Position numbers and translations under genes: made by a program. Below the pieces are notes generated by a model that was given only the letters and a program-made list of their open reading frames with translations, did not search any database and was not told where the DNA came from. 64,000 bases of DNA, from the NCBI RefSeq assembly GCF_020748465.1, contig NZ_JAHZMP010000005.1, forward strand, positions 62,001 through 126,000, in the 5' to 3' direction. Source of the DNA: Terrisporobacter mayombei (GTDB lineage Bacteria > Bacillota > Clostridia > Peptostreptococcales > Peptostreptococcaceae). Of this stretch, positions 53,440 through 63,015 are shown piece by piece. Numbering within the stretch: the stretch's first letter is position 1; each line of letters opens with the position of its first letter.

Positions 53440-53720
53440 ATTAATAAAACTAGGAGATAAGTACAGTAAGCACAAAATAGTAGTAAATATACTGTACTTA
53501 TTTGTGTAAGCGCAAGCATAAGTTCAAATTTAAGCACAGGTTAAGAATTAGTAAGGGCAGTATTTTAACTAAGGTTGTGCTTAGTGTTTCTATATATATA
53601 TATGCATTTAATTAATTATTATAAAAAATATAGAAAAAAATAGTCGCCTATGTGTATGCGTGCACTTATAGGCAATTTTGCATTAATGCACAACACAAAA
53701 GCACAAAATATAAAATAGAA
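53440..53720. repeat. Short inverted repeat and dispersed AAGCACA motifs
   Basis: An inverted repeat, AAGTACAGTA (53459-53468) and TACTGTACTT (53490-53499), is followed by AAGCACA at 53468, 53532 and 53699 and its complement at 53576. A further hairpin GCCTATGTG ... CACTTATAGGC lies near 53646-53673. No open frame. Confidence 0.5.
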
Positions 53721-53726
53721 ATTTGG

Positions 53727-53754
53727 AGGGTAAATTATGGATATGGTAATGTAA
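53727..53754 (+). pseudogene. Orphan translation start (ribosome site plus five-codon frame)
   Basis: GGAGGG followed, at normal spacing, by ATG GAT ATG GTA ATG TAA (53737-53754). A strong ribosome site leading into a five-codon frame is best read as the surviving start of a truncated gene. Confidence 0.35.
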
Positions 53755-53819
53755 GACATACTTTATAATTTGCATACAATTGTAGACATGGTAGGAATAT
53801 AAAACTTATTACTCCATAT

Positions 53820-54200
53820 TTAGGGACTTTTTGCACAACCTGCCGGGGTCACTTGACCACGGCACGTCACTGACTTGGTCTTGCTAATACTTATTCAAAG
53901 AGTCAATTTTTTGACGCTTACGTTGGAATAGTAGAAAAATATTTCATGTATAGACATTAAAAAAAGGATGTCTATTTTAATGATTCAAAAAATCATTTTG
54001 AGACACCCTCTACTAATTAGATATGGCAGGACGGCGTATCCTTTATCTCTGTTTACTACTTTATTTCTTCCATCTCATATTCGCTACGCGGGCCAAACTT
54101 CACTTTCCGACATATTCATCGTTTCCCAGCTTTTTTTCTGAGACACGCAGTGGATCGGTTGCTAATACGGTCCTCAAAAAACATTTGTTAAAAAATTATC
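53820..54200. other. Compositionally foreign patch, possible insertion-element end
   Basis: Two GC-richer islands (about 53835-53885 and 54020-54175) stand out from the AT-rich surroundings. They flank a hairpin (AATGATT-CAAAAA-AATCATT, ~53980-53997) followed by TTGAGACACCC, which resembles the outer end of IS1182-type elements. The plus-strand frame 54023-54268 (MAGRRILYLCLLLYFF...) uses codons (CGG, CGC, CTG, ATC) rare in neighbouring genes. No transposase is intact. Probably fragments of transferred DNA. Confidence 0.4.
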
Positions 54201-54241
54201 CTAAGAACATAGGAACTGAACAAGAAACATGGGTACTACAC

Positions 54242-54259
54242 ATTATGTGCGCACATAAT
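54242..54259. repeat. Perfect 18-bp palindrome
   Basis: ATTATGTGCGCACATAAT, a perfect palindrome without a loop, at the right edge of the foreign patch. It could be a protein-binding or recombination site. Confidence 0.5.
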
Positions 54260-54261
54260 AC

Positions 54262-54798
54262 GATATAATTCTTTATGCAAATCCCATCTTTAGTATTATA
54301 ATGATTAACAAATATACACCAGCTACATTTAAATAATAAAGAGACACATATTAAGTTCCATGAACTTCATAAAACGACTTCATCATTTTCCTATGACAAC
54401 TTAGTTTGACTATAAGTATTAGCGATATTATTATCATCATATTTCATTAAAAGAAAACATATCCTTTACTTTTTAACACTTATCTTCATTCCTGTTGATT
54501 TTTAACTATTATTTTTATGTATTAAAATAATGGTACAAATTTATATCTTATTGATTTACCATGAATATCCATTTAGTATTCACTCTTGATACTCTCCATT
54601 TATTGGATTTTGTTTTAAGTCATTAGCTAATATTTATAATATACCTTCAAAATTTTTTATCAATAGACTATCTACATTATTAACTTCAACTCTAGATAAG
54701 TCGTATTATCATTTGCAATTACTTTCTACAAAAACTACTGTAGCTTATATTTTAGCTAAATACTCTATAATACTTACTTCCTCTAATCTCTTGTTCAC
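54262..54798 (-). pseudogene. Heavily decayed unidentified gene downstream of the flippase gene
   Basis: A single minus-strand frame beginning with GTG at 54798 (MNKRLEEVSIIEYLAK) continues for about 180 codons, interrupted by roughly ten stops. Gene-like stretches include SRVEVNNVDSLLIKNFEGIL, ILANDLKQNPINGEYQE and KYDDNNIANTYSQTKLS. The composition is coding-like but the family is not recognised. Its place after the flippase suggests a former member of the polysaccharide cluster. Confidence 0.35.
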
Positions 54799-54850
54799 TA
54801 TATATTCTAATATTAAGCTTTTTATGTTAAACATACAATTTTAATTTATC

Positions 54851-56392
54851 TTACTCTATCTTAAATTTACGAATTCTCAACTTTTCTTTTATTTTAATTA
54901 TTAACAAACTTATTTCTTCATTTTTCATAACTATCCCTAAAATTCCGTAAATAAGCATTCCTATTATTATCGAAACTAATAAGGATAACAGTTCTGATGA
55001 TGTTATTTTAACTAAGTAGCAAAATGAAATTTTAGTTATTACACCCATAATAATTCCTGATATTAAAGATTTGAAAAATACTATTTTAATTTTATCTTGT
55101 CTAAAATATCCAATTTTATTTTCTAAACTTTTAAACAATAATAATATACAAACTATAGCTGATATACTTGTTGCCAACGCTAGCCCTGCATATCCCATAA
55201 TTTTTGATAATATGATATTTAATACAATATTTAGTACAACAGCAATAATACCATTTATCATAGGTGTTTTAGTATCTTGTAAAGAATAAAAAACCTTATT
55301 CAATATTTCTCTAATTGCAAATCCTAGCATTCCTATAGAATAAAATAATAATGCAGTAGAAGTCATTTTAGTCGCAATAGTATCAAAAGCGCCTCTTTGA
55401 AATAGTATCCTTACTATAGGCTCTGATAGCACTATTGCACCTATTGAAATTGGAACTATTAATATTATCACCCAATTTATACTAGTAGATATCGAACTTA
55501 TAAATTTTTCTTTATCATTGAAAGATATTTTTGCGAGTGTTGGATATATTACAGCACTTAAAGTAGATATAAACAATCCTATAACAAAACTATTCAATCT
55601 ATTAGCATAGTTTAGTGCTGAAATGCTACCTTCAACCAATGTTGAAGCTATAGTTCTGTCTATTAGAGCATTAATTTGATTTACAGCAACACCTATAAAT
55701 ACTGGCATAATCAATAAAACCATTTTTTTCACATATTCATCTTTTAAATCAAATACAAAATGATATTTAAATCCATCTTTTTTCACAAAAAAATATTGAA
55801 ATACAAATTGACTTAATATAGCAACTAATGTTCCAATAGGTAATATATATATATATTTATCATCACTAAACATTATAGAACAAATAATTATTATATTATA
55901 TGGAATCCCTATAAATCCTGGTATTACATATTTCCCTTTGACCTGTAGAAGTGATGTCATAATATGATTTATTCCTATAAAAATCCCACTGAAAATCATT
56001 ATCTTAGTAAATTTGACTGCCATATTTAAAGTATTGCCTTTAAAACCAATAGCAAATATTTTTACTATTTGATCAGCAAATAAAAAGCATAGTAAAGACA
56101 TAATAATACTTATAATCAATACTATATTGATTATATTGTTTGTGAATTTTGCAGCTTTCTCTTTTCCACCCAATTCTAAATTTTCGTAATATAATGGAAT
56201 AAATGTTGTTGCTAATGCTACCCCTACTGATGTGAATAACACTGTTGGTATATTCATTGCAGTTATATATACATCACTTATTGTAGATACTCCATAAACA
56301 GCTCCAAGTACTAATTCTCTACTAAACCCCAATATTTTCGATACCATTGTAATTAACATTAGCCCAATTGTTGCTTTTAAAACTTTACTCAT
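54851..56392 (-). CDS. MurJ/Wzx-type polyprenol-linked sugar flippase
   Basis: 513 aa, about 14 membrane helices. KATIGLMLITMVSKILGFSR and the ELVLGAVYGVSTISDVYITA start are characteristic of MurJ-like MOP flippases, and FSLQDTKTPMINGIIAV-type sequence follows in the second half. It would flip lipid-linked precursors. Because it lies at the end of a surface polysaccharide cluster with a Wzy-like polymerase, its substrate is probably the cluster's repeat unit rather than lipid II, although the sequence is MurJ-like. The ATG at 56392 has GAGGAGAAAAA upstream. Confidence 0.85.
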   Translation of the reverse strand: MSKVLKATIGLMLITMVSKILGFSRELVLGAVYGVSTISDVYITAMNIPTVLFTSVGVALATTFIPLYYENLELGGKEKAAKFTNNIINIVLIISIIMSLLCFLFADQIVKIFAIGFKGNTLNMAVKFTKIMIFSGIFIGINHIMTSLLQVKGKYVIPGFIGIPYNIIIICSIMFSDDKYIYILPIGTLVAILSQFVFQYFFVKKDGFKYHFVFDLKDEYVKKMVLLIMPVFIGVAVNQINALIDRTIASTLVEGSISALNYANRLNSFVIGLFISTLSAVIYPTLAKISFNDKEKFISSISTSINWVIILIVPISIGAIVLSEPIVRILFQRGAFDTIATKMTSTALLFYSIGMLGFAIREILNKVFYSLQDTKTPMINGIIAVVLNIVLNIILSKIMGYAGLALATSISAIVCILLLFKSLENKIGYFRQDKIKIVFFKSLISGIIMGVITKISFCYLVKITSSELLSLLVSIIIGMLIYGILGIVMKNEEISLLIIKIKEKLRIRKFKIE

Positions 56393-56483
56393 TTTTTCTC
56401 CTCAAAATTAATCTTATTACTCAATTAATCGTTATCCTTTCCACATCATCAAATACTTGCTTATTACGCATAAATTACTTCCC

Positions 56484-56876
56484 TTATACTATCTCTCCTA
56501 ATTTGTTTTTTATCATTGTTGTTGATATCTCTGGTGTTCTCTCTAAATAAACTACATCACAATATTCATTTAAATAATCAAACTTACCTTCCCAATCACT
56601 TCCTATTACAAATTTATCAATTTGATATTTTATAATATCATCCTTTTTTTGATTCCAATTCTCTTCAGGTATAACTAGGTCTACATATCTAATTGCCTCA
56701 AGCAATATCTTTCTTTTTTTATAATCAAAAAAGCATTTCTTGCCTTTAATTTCATTAAATTCATTAGTAGATAGTGCCACAATTAAATAATCACCATTTT
56801 CTTTAGCTCTTTTTAATAAATTAATATGTCCATAATGTAACATATCAAACGTTCCATATGTAATTACTCTCTTCAT
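56484..56876 (-). CDS. tagD: Glycerol-3-phosphate cytidylyltransferase
   Basis: 130 aa, the usual length. KRVITYGTFDMLHYGHINLL carries the HxGH catalytic motif, and YVDLVIPEENWNQKKDDIIK, FVIGSDWEGKFDYL and ERTPEISTTMIKNKL (the RTxxISTT motif) follow. It makes CDP-glycerol from CTP and glycerol-3-phosphate, the donor for the CDP-glycerol transferase encoded at 59460. This indicates that glycerol phosphate is part of the surface polymer. The ATG at 56876 has TTAGGAGTATTAATT upstream. Confidence 0.95.
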   Translation of the reverse strand: MKRVITYGTFDMLHYGHINLLKRAKENGDYLIVALSTNEFNEIKGKKCFFDYKKRKILLEAIRYVDLVIPEENWNQKKDDIIKYQIDKFVIGSDWEGKFDYLNEYCDVVYLERTPEISTTMIKNKLGEIV

Positions 56877-56896
56877 AATTAATACTCCTAAATATC

Positions 56897-58204
56897 TTAA
56901 TTTTTCTTGACTCTTATTTTCTTACTAATAAACCACAGTATTGTAAAAAATATTGTACTAATAGTAGAATTCATTGTAAGCATTAATTGGTTATTTGCAG
57001 GTATAAATATAAATTGAATAAGTAAAAATGAAAATAAAACTTTTGCTATTATATTATCATTAACTATTGCATCCTTATATACCAATGCAAAAAATAAACC
57101 TAATAATAACATGTATAATGATACCCCTATAAATCCTACATCATTTGCAATCCACGAATACATTGAAAACCACTGTACTCTAGAGTTCCAACCATATTTA
57201 TTTTCAACTTTTTTTTGTAAAGTATATTGGTTTATATCATATTTTTCTGAAATTTGATCTACTAAAAAAATAGAATTCCCAAATCCGAGCATTGGTGTAT
57301 TTTCAACTTCCATTGAAAGTGATAAACCATAATATCCTTGACATAAATAACTACTAAGCAGTATGACTGGCTTTTTTAAAATTGTTGGAGTAAAACTCAT
57401 TACTATTGAATCATCATCTATACTTACAGTACTAGCCAATTTACTCCCACTATTTAGATATGTACCAAACGCTCTACTTCCTATCATATGACTGAATGTA
57501 GTAAATAAAATTGAACATAAAACTATTATTATTGTAAACATTTTAATTTTATTTTTATTTATCGTTGAATTTTTATTTTTTAAATACTTTAATAATATAT
57601 AAGAAATATAAATTATTACAAAATCAAATATTCCTTTATTTGTTCCAGTAGCAATATACTTAGTTAAATTTAAGCATATAATAAAACTAGCCAATATTTT
57701 ATATTTTTTATCTAATTGTTTAAAGTAGTATATAATTAAAGGCATCATTGCATATGAAATTGGGCTAGCTATAAACATAATTATAGTCCCAAAACTTCCT
57801 AGAAAAACATTTGAATTATTTACTTCTAGTTTACTTAAATATCCACTTTGAGGATTTTTTATTCCAATTATAAGTTTTTCTATAATTTGACTAATACTAA
57901 TTGATGTCAACCCTAAACTTCTTGTTACCTCAATTAATAAAACAAATGTATAAAAAATCATTAATTTCTTTAATAATTTTATATTAGATTCTTCACAGTT
58001 AAACGAAACATTTCTACCTACTTTAATTCCATTTATTCCTATAAAATATCCATATAGCAGAAATACCTGATAAATAAATAATAATAGTATTAAATTCACC
58101 ATATTATTAACTTTGAAATCCCATGGACCAAAAACAAAAAGTATTAATGTAATAAATAAGTACAATTGTATTAAAATCATTGGCAATAATTTTTTATTTC
58201 GCAT
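56897..58204 (-). CDS. Wzy-like polysaccharide polymerase
   Basis: 435 aa with ten or more membrane helices and a long extracytoplasmic loop in the middle (about residues 245-340: SRAFGTYLNSGSKLAS, GYYGLSLSMEVENTP, KYGWNSRVQWFSMYSW), the layout of O-antigen/capsule polymerases. Sequence conservation in this class is low, so the call rests on topology and on the position between a glycosyltransferase and tagD, with a flippase gene nearby. It ends 20 bases before tagD and begins 1 base after the glycosyltransferase. Confidence 0.75.
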   Translation of the reverse strand: MRNKKLLPMILIQLYLFITLILFVFGPWDFKVNNMVNLILLLFIYQVFLLYGYFIGINGIKVGRNVSFNCEESNIKLLKKLMIFYTFVLLIEVTRSLGLTSISISQIIEKLIIGIKNPQSGYLSKLEVNNSNVFLGSFGTIIMFIASPISYAMMPLIIYYFKQLDKKYKILASFIICLNLTKYIATGTNKGIFDFVIIYISYILLKYLKNKNSTINKNKIKMFTIIIVLCSILFTTFSHMIGSRAFGTYLNSGSKLASTVSIDDDSIVMSFTPTILKKPVILLSSYLCQGYYGLSLSMEVENTPMLGFGNSIFLVDQISEKYDINQYTLQKKVENKYGWNSRVQWFSMYSWIANDVGFIGVSLYMLLLGLFFALVYKDAIVNDNIIAKVLFSFLLIQFIFIPANNQLMLTMNSTISTIFFTILWFISKKIRVKKN

Positions 58205-58205
58205 T

Positions 58206-59438
58206 TTATAATTTTTCGCCTTCCATATTTTTAAACATACTTAATATTTTATTAGTTTGCACTGTACTATTCTTATACTCGCAAATAAAATTATAATTGA
58301 CTTCTCCTATCTCATGTAGTTGATCACTATTATAATTGCACACTTTTTCAATTTCATATTTTAATGACTCTACTGTATTATCATTCGGATAGAATATATA
58401 TTTATCATATTCATCTGGCATACCATCCAATTTATAACCTATAACAGGTTTTTTTAGTGTCAAATATTCGATTACTTTTGAAGGAAAACTATACTTGGTA
58501 TACTCACCTATATTTTGCCTAGGATTTATTAGAACTGTTGCTTTATTTAAGTGTTCTTTTAAAGACTTATTATCCACATATCCAAAAAATTTAATTCTAT
58601 TATCGCTTTTACTTTTTTCAGCTATTTTACTTTTTAAATCTCCATCTCCAAATAGCCATAACTGATAATTTGAATCTTGTATCAATTCAAATACATCAAG
58701 TAAGTTGTCAACATTATACTGACTAGATAAAATACCTGAATATGCAATAATCTTCTCTTCACTAGTGTTTTCATTTATATCCGCATTACTATTCATTAAA
58801 TCTGTAGAATATATTCCTTCAATTATGGTAAAGGGCTTATTATTTAACTTTAAATATTCATACATTTGTTTAGTTAGCAAAACAAAACTATCAAATTTTT
58901 TAGATTGATTAATTTGAAAATCTAATAACATATTAGCTATTTGATCTTTTATTCTTCCATATGATGCCGTTTTACAAGCTAAATTTCCAGATAAATCAGC
59001 TAGTGCCATACATGTTGTAATTTCAGGGTATATTTTTTTCATTTTATTTATTGCTAATACATGAGACAATCTTCGCCCATACGCACATATATACATAGCG
59101 TCTTTATTATTAAATTTTATCCATTTTTCTAATTGATTTTTTAATTTAAAATACTCTATTATATCTTTTAATATTGGCAAATTTATTTTACCAATATTAA
59201 AATACATACCTATTTTATCATTAATCTCTCTTGTAGACTTTATTAACACTTTTCTATAATTCGGAAAAGATGCTAACTTTTCTGTATTAATAATTGTTAA
59301 ATCACTGCCTAAATTTTTTCTTAATCCATTTAATAAATTAATATTAAAATTATGAGTTGATACAGATGGAGCAATTTTTGAATTTAATATAGCCTCTTTC
59401 TCATCATTTAAAAATGTACTACAAAAACATACTTTCAA
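58206..59438 (-). CDS. Family-4-type glycosyltransferase (GT-B)
   Basis: 410 aa. The C-terminal half has the GT-B donor-site pattern: IAYSGILSSQYNVDNLLDVF, YQLWLFGDGDLKSKI, IKFFGYVDNKSLKEHLNKAT, NPRQNIGEYTKYSFPSKVIE and LTLKKPVIGYKLDGMPDEY, with the E-x7-E type motif partly replaced by GEYTKYSFPSKVIEYL. It transfers a sugar to a lipid-linked intermediate in the cytosol; donor and linkage are unknown. It is part of the contiguous cluster, 22 bases after the CDP-glycerol transferase gene. Confidence 0.82.
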   Translation of the reverse strand: MKVCFCSTFLNDEKEAILNSKIAPSVSTHNFNINLLNGLRKNLGSDLTIINTEKLASFPNYRKVLIKSTREINDKIGMYFNIGKINLPILKDIIEYFKLKNQLEKWIKFNNKDAMYICAYGRRLSHVLAINKMKKIYPEITTCMALADLSGNLACKTASYGRIKDQIANMLLDFQINQSKKFDSFVLLTKQMYEYLKLNNKPFTIIEGIYSTDLMNSNADINENTSEEKIIAYSGILSSQYNVDNLLDVFELIQDSNYQLWLFGDGDLKSKIAEKSKSDNRIKFFGYVDNKSLKEHLNKATVLINPRQNIGEYTKYSFPSKVIEYLTLKKPVIGYKLDGMPDEYDKYIFYPNDNTVESLKYEIEKVCNYNSDQLHEIGEVNYNFICEYKNSTVQTNKILSMFKNMEGEKL

Positions 59439-59459
59439 TTTATACTCATTCTCCTTTTG

Positions 59460-60656
59460 CTATATTTTTATTCCCATTGAATCTAAGATAAACTTACAAT
59501 TATTTTCATAATTATATTCATTGAAGTATTTCGATACCTTAATTCTCTTTTCCTCATACTCACTAACAGTAGAACTCAAGTTATTAAAGAATTTCTCTAA
59601 TCCATCAAATTCATATATATGTTTTCCTGGCATATAATCTAATGGCTTTTCTAAGTTAAATCCATTTTTAGCTTCATAATCTTCTATATCATCTACTATA
59701 AAACCTATTGGTCTATTTAATAATAAATAGTCTATAAATACTGATGAATAATCTGTTATTAATGCATCAGTTTTACCTAATATCTCATACAATTGAATAT
59801 TTTTACTTGTATACTCTTGCTCCTCTAATACTTTAATATTTGTATTACCCTCAACTATTACTTTAGACTCTTTTGAAGTAGTATGCATTTTTAGTAACAG
59901 CAATATATTATTTTTCTTTAATATTTCATTCATTTTTAGTATGGCGTCTTGATTAGTTATCAATGGCAGATTGGTATCACTCCAATTTTCATTACTTGTA
60001 TGGCATAACCTGCCATCTTTAGATATTCTATATGTAGTCATCCACATTATAACCTTATCAAACTTTGTTCTATCTATATTTAATTCAGAAAAAACATCTT
60101 TATTACTTAGTAATAAATCATTTCTTGGGTGTCCAGAGAAAAATATTTGATCATTATTTAAATTAAATGATTTTATATACACATCTTTCATGTTGCTACT
60201 ACTTACAAGAATTTTACTAAATGTATTCATCAAATTACGTGGTAAATCTTTTTCAACATTTTTTGATAGAAATCCTATTGATTTAAACGGTGTTCCATGC
60301 CATAAATTCATTACAATTTGATTTTTAGAAGGCCTAATCCTAATATTTCCTGTATCAAAAAATACGTATTTTGCTGTAATATAATGCAACATAGATTTTA
60401 ATAAACTATAATTTAAATAAATATTTTTTTCTTTTTTTATTACATTTTTAATATTAGGCATAGAGTAATATATTTTATATTTTTCATTTAATTTATTTTC
60501 GATAATATAATTATATATTGCATAGTTATTTTGATAACCAGGTTTACTATTATATATAAATATTTTATTTTGTTTTTTTGGTATTATTGGATTAACAAAT
60601 CCTATAACACCACATAATATTTCAATAAGCTTCCTTATTTTTTTCTTGAATTTCAT
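59460..60656 (-). CDS. CDP-glycerol glycerophosphotransferase family (TagB/TagF-like)
   Basis: 398 aa. NLWHGTPFKSIGF (the H-G-T-P motif), FFSGHPRNDLLLS, KVIMWMTTYRISKDG (the W-x-P-T-Y/W region) and ALITDYSSVFIDYLLLNRPI are the landmarks of the CDP-glycerol:poly(glycerophosphate) transferase family. With tagD in the same cluster it should add one or more glycerol phosphates to the surface polymer. An N-terminal amphipathic/hydrophobic part (LCGVIGFVNPIIP) probably attaches it to the membrane. The ATG at 60656 has TGAGGAGATAATTAATAA upstream. Confidence 0.9.
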   Translation of the reverse strand: MKFKKKIRKLIEILCGVIGFVNPIIPKKQNKIFIYNSKPGYQNNYAIYNYIIENKLNEKYKIYYSMPNIKNVIKKEKNIYLNYSLLKSMLHYITAKYVFFDTGNIRIRPSKNQIVMNLWHGTPFKSIGFLSKNVEKDLPRNLMNTFSKILVSSSNMKDVYIKSFNLNNDQIFFSGHPRNDLLLSNKDVFSELNIDRTKFDKVIMWMTTYRISKDGRLCHTSNENWSDTNLPLITNQDAILKMNEILKKNNILLLLKMHTTSKESKVIVEGNTNIKVLEEQEYTSKNIQLYEILGKTDALITDYSSVFIDYLLLNRPIGFIVDDIEDYEAKNGFNLEKPLDYMPGKHIYEFDGLEKFFNNLSSTVSEYEEKRIKVSKYFNEYNYENNCKFILDSMGIKI

Positions 60657-60677
60657 TTATTAATTATCTCCTCAAAA

Positions 60678-61802
60678 TTATTTTCCCCACACTGTCTTAT
60701 TTACAATTTGAGTATAACTTTGTATTAATTTAACAACTTTTACTGAAACATTTGTATCTACATAATCATGTGCTAATACTACTTTTTCATTATTTTTTCT
60801 CATACTTACCGCAAGCTCTACAGCTTGTTCAACATCGTTTCCTTTTATACCACCTATAACTACAGTTCCTTTATCTAATACTTCTGGTCTTTCTGTAGAA
60901 GTTCTTATAAGAACACCTGCGAAATCTAACATAGCACTCTCTTCTGATAATGTTCCACTATCAGAAAGTACACAAAAACTATTCATTTGAAGCTGATTAT
61001 AGTCCATAAATCCAAATGGTTTTAAACTTCGAACTAATGGATGGAATTTAAATTCTCTTTGTTCTATATACTTCTTACTTCTTGGATGAGTAGAATATAT
61101 AACTGGCATTTGGTACTTTTCAGCTATATTATTTATAGAGTTCATTAAATCCATGAAGTTTTCTTCATTATCTATGTTTTCTTCTCTATGAGCAGAAACT
61201 AATATATATTTTCCTTTTTCAATGTTTAACCTTTCTAATACATCACTTTTTTCTATCTTATCCATATGTGCTTGTAGCACTTCTTGCATAGGTGAACCAG
61301 TAACAAATATTGTCTTTCCATCTATACCCTCTGATATTAAATATCTTCTTGAGTGTTCAGTATATGGTAAGTTTATATCAGATATATGGTCAACTATCTT
61401 TCTATTTATCATCTCAGAAACATTCCAGTCCCAGCATCTGTTTCCAGCTTCCATGTGGAATATTGGACATTTAAGTCTCTTTGCAGATATTGCAGACATA
61501 GCTGAGTTAGTATCACCAAGCACTAATAATGCATCTGGTTTTTCTTTTGCAATAACCTCATAAGATTTAGCTACTATGTTACCCATAGTTTCACCTAAGT
61601 TTTTACCTACTGTATCTAAATAGTAGTTAGGTTCTCTAAGTTCTAAGTCTTCAAAGAATACTTGGTTTAAAGTATAGTCCCAGTTTTGTCCTGTATGAAC
61701 TAATATATGGTCAAAATATTTATCACATTTTTTAATAGTTTCTGAAAGTCTTATTATTTCTGGTCTAGTGCCCACTATAGTCATTAACTTTAATTTTTTC
61801 AT
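60678..61802 (-). CDS. UDP-N-acetylglucosamine 2-epimerase family, UDP-L-FucNAc-forming (CapG/FnlC type)
   Basis: 374 aa. KLMTIVGTRPEIIRLSETIK, VHTGQNWDYTLNQVFFEDL, VLGDTNSAMSAI, FHMEAGNRCWDWNVSEMINR and DSGTLSEES are the WecB-type epimerase motifs. The order capE-capF-this gene matches CapE-CapF-CapG, which produce UDP-N-acetyl-L-fucosamine; this enzyme would do the last C2 epimerisation. A plain ManNAc epimerase role is less likely given the neighbours. The start at 61802 touches the stop of the capF gene, so translation is coupled. Confidence 0.9.
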   Translation of the reverse strand: MKKLKLMTIVGTRPEIIRLSETIKKCDKYFDHILVHTGQNWDYTLNQVFFEDLELREPNYYLDTVGKNLGETMGNIVAKSYEVIAKEKPDALLVLGDTNSAMSAISAKRLKCPIFHMEAGNRCWDWNVSEMINRKIVDHISDINLPYTEHSRRYLISEGIDGKTIFVTGSPMQEVLQAHMDKIEKSDVLERLNIEKGKYILVSAHREENIDNEENFMDLMNSINNIAEKYQMPVIYSTHPRSKKYIEQREFKFHPLVRSLKPFGFMDYNQLQMNSFCVLSDSGTLSEESAMLDFAGVLIRTSTERPEVLDKGTVVIGGIKGNDVEQAVELAVSMRKNNEKVVLAHDYVDTNVSVKVVKLIQSYTQIVNKTVWGK

Positions 61803-62983
61803 TATCTATTCACCTCTAAAAAATAAGTATCTGGCTTCTCTGGATTGAACATTTCATTTGACCAGAAAAGAGTTATTACTTCATCTTGTCCTATATTTTC
61901 TATGGAATGAGTATATCCTGGTGGTATATCTAATACTTGTGGTTTTTCACCATCTACTATATACTCAATAATTTTGTCTCCATCTATTTTTCTAAATCTG
62001 ATAGCTGCTTGTCCTTGTATTACTATGAACTTTTCAGTTTTCGTATGATGCCAGTGGTTACCCCTAGTTATTCCCGGGTGAGTTTTTGACACAAACATTT
62101 GACCAAACTGTTCTGATTTCACAAGTTCAGCTAACCATCCTCTATTATCTTCATTCTTTTTTAGATAGTATGAGAAATCATCTTCTTCTAAATATGTTAA
62201 GTATGTTGAATACAATGCTTTGTTAAATTCATCACTTAAGTCTGGTATTAATAAACTATTTCTCATATTTCTAAACATTTTTAAGTTGTCTACTATATTT
62301 CCTAAAGTTTTTTTATAAACTGTAGTAACTTCATAGTAATACTTATTTATTTGTAAACTACTTGCACCAGTAGTTGTTACTGCTACTTCTTCATTTAAAT
62401 TAGATAACTTAATTATATTCTCATCTTCTATTGAATCCATTATTGACGCTACTACATCATCTACATAAACTAAACTTAGTTCTATAGCTGAATCATTTAC
62501 CCATACATCCAAATCATGAGCTATGTTATGACAAAATGTTGCTACAGCAGAGTTGTAATTAGGTCTACACCATTTACCAAATAAGTTTGGTAATCTGAAT
62601 ATATAAACTTTAGCATCACATTCATCACTGTATTTTATTAAAGCTTCTTCTGACTGCTTCTTACTCTTACCATAATGATTATCCAACACTGCATGAGTTG
62701 ACGATGTTATCAATATAGAAGTATTTTTATTATTTTCTTTTAAAAATTCTACTATGTTTTCAGTTAATCCACCGTTTCCTTTATAAAACTCTTCAGTATT
62801 TTGCGGTCTATTTACTCCAGCTAAATGAACTATAAAATCAGCCTTTAAAACTGCTTCTTTTAATTCATCTTCTGTATTTTGTCTATCTATTGTAAGTACT
62901 TCATACTTTTTAGTTTCTTTAAGAGCTACTACAGTATTTTTCCCTACAAATCCATTTGAACCTGTAACTAATATCTTTTTCAT
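61802..62983 (-). CDS. UDP-sugar reductase with C-terminal cupin (CapF/FnlB type)
   Basis: 393 aa, two domains. Residues 1-~245 are a short-chain reductase (ILVTGSNGFVGKNTVVALKE; FIVHLAGVNRP; SSTHAVLDNHYGKSKKQSEE). Residues ~270-393 form a cupin with HPGITRGNHWHHTKTEKFIV (metal-binding His residues) and GYTHSIENIG. This fusion is diagnostic of CapF, the second enzyme of UDP-N-acetyl-L-fucosamine synthesis. The start is the ATG at 62983 with AGGGTGGA upstream; a GTG nine bases earlier overlaps that ribosome site. Confidence 0.93.
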   Translation of the reverse strand: MKKILVTGSNGFVGKNTVVALKETKKYEVLTIDRQNTEDELKEAVLKADFIVHLAGVNRPQNTEEFYKGNGGLTENIVEFLKENNKNTSILITSSTHAVLDNHYGKSKKQSEEALIKYSDECDAKVYIFRLPNLFGKWCRPNYNSAVATFCHNIAHDLDVWVNDSAIELSLVYVDDVVASIMDSIEDENIIKLSNLNEEVAVTTTGASSLQINKYYYEVTTVYKKTLGNIVDNLKMFRNMRNSLLIPDLSDEFNKALYSTYLTYLEEDDFSYYLKKNEDNRGWLAELVKSEQFGQMFVSKTHPGITRGNHWHHTKTEKFIVIQGQAAIRFRKIDGDKIIEYIVDGEKPQVLDIPPGYTHSIENIGQDEVITLFWSNEMFNPEKPDTYFLEVNR

Positions 62984-63015
62984 ATATTCCACCCTAACTA
63001 TTAAAATTTTGTCTC

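Noticed and set aside
54023-54268. 81-codon plus-strand open frame as a real gene
   Set aside because: No ribosome site, odd codon use, no recognisable family, and it lies in a patch of relics; treated as part of foreign DNA.
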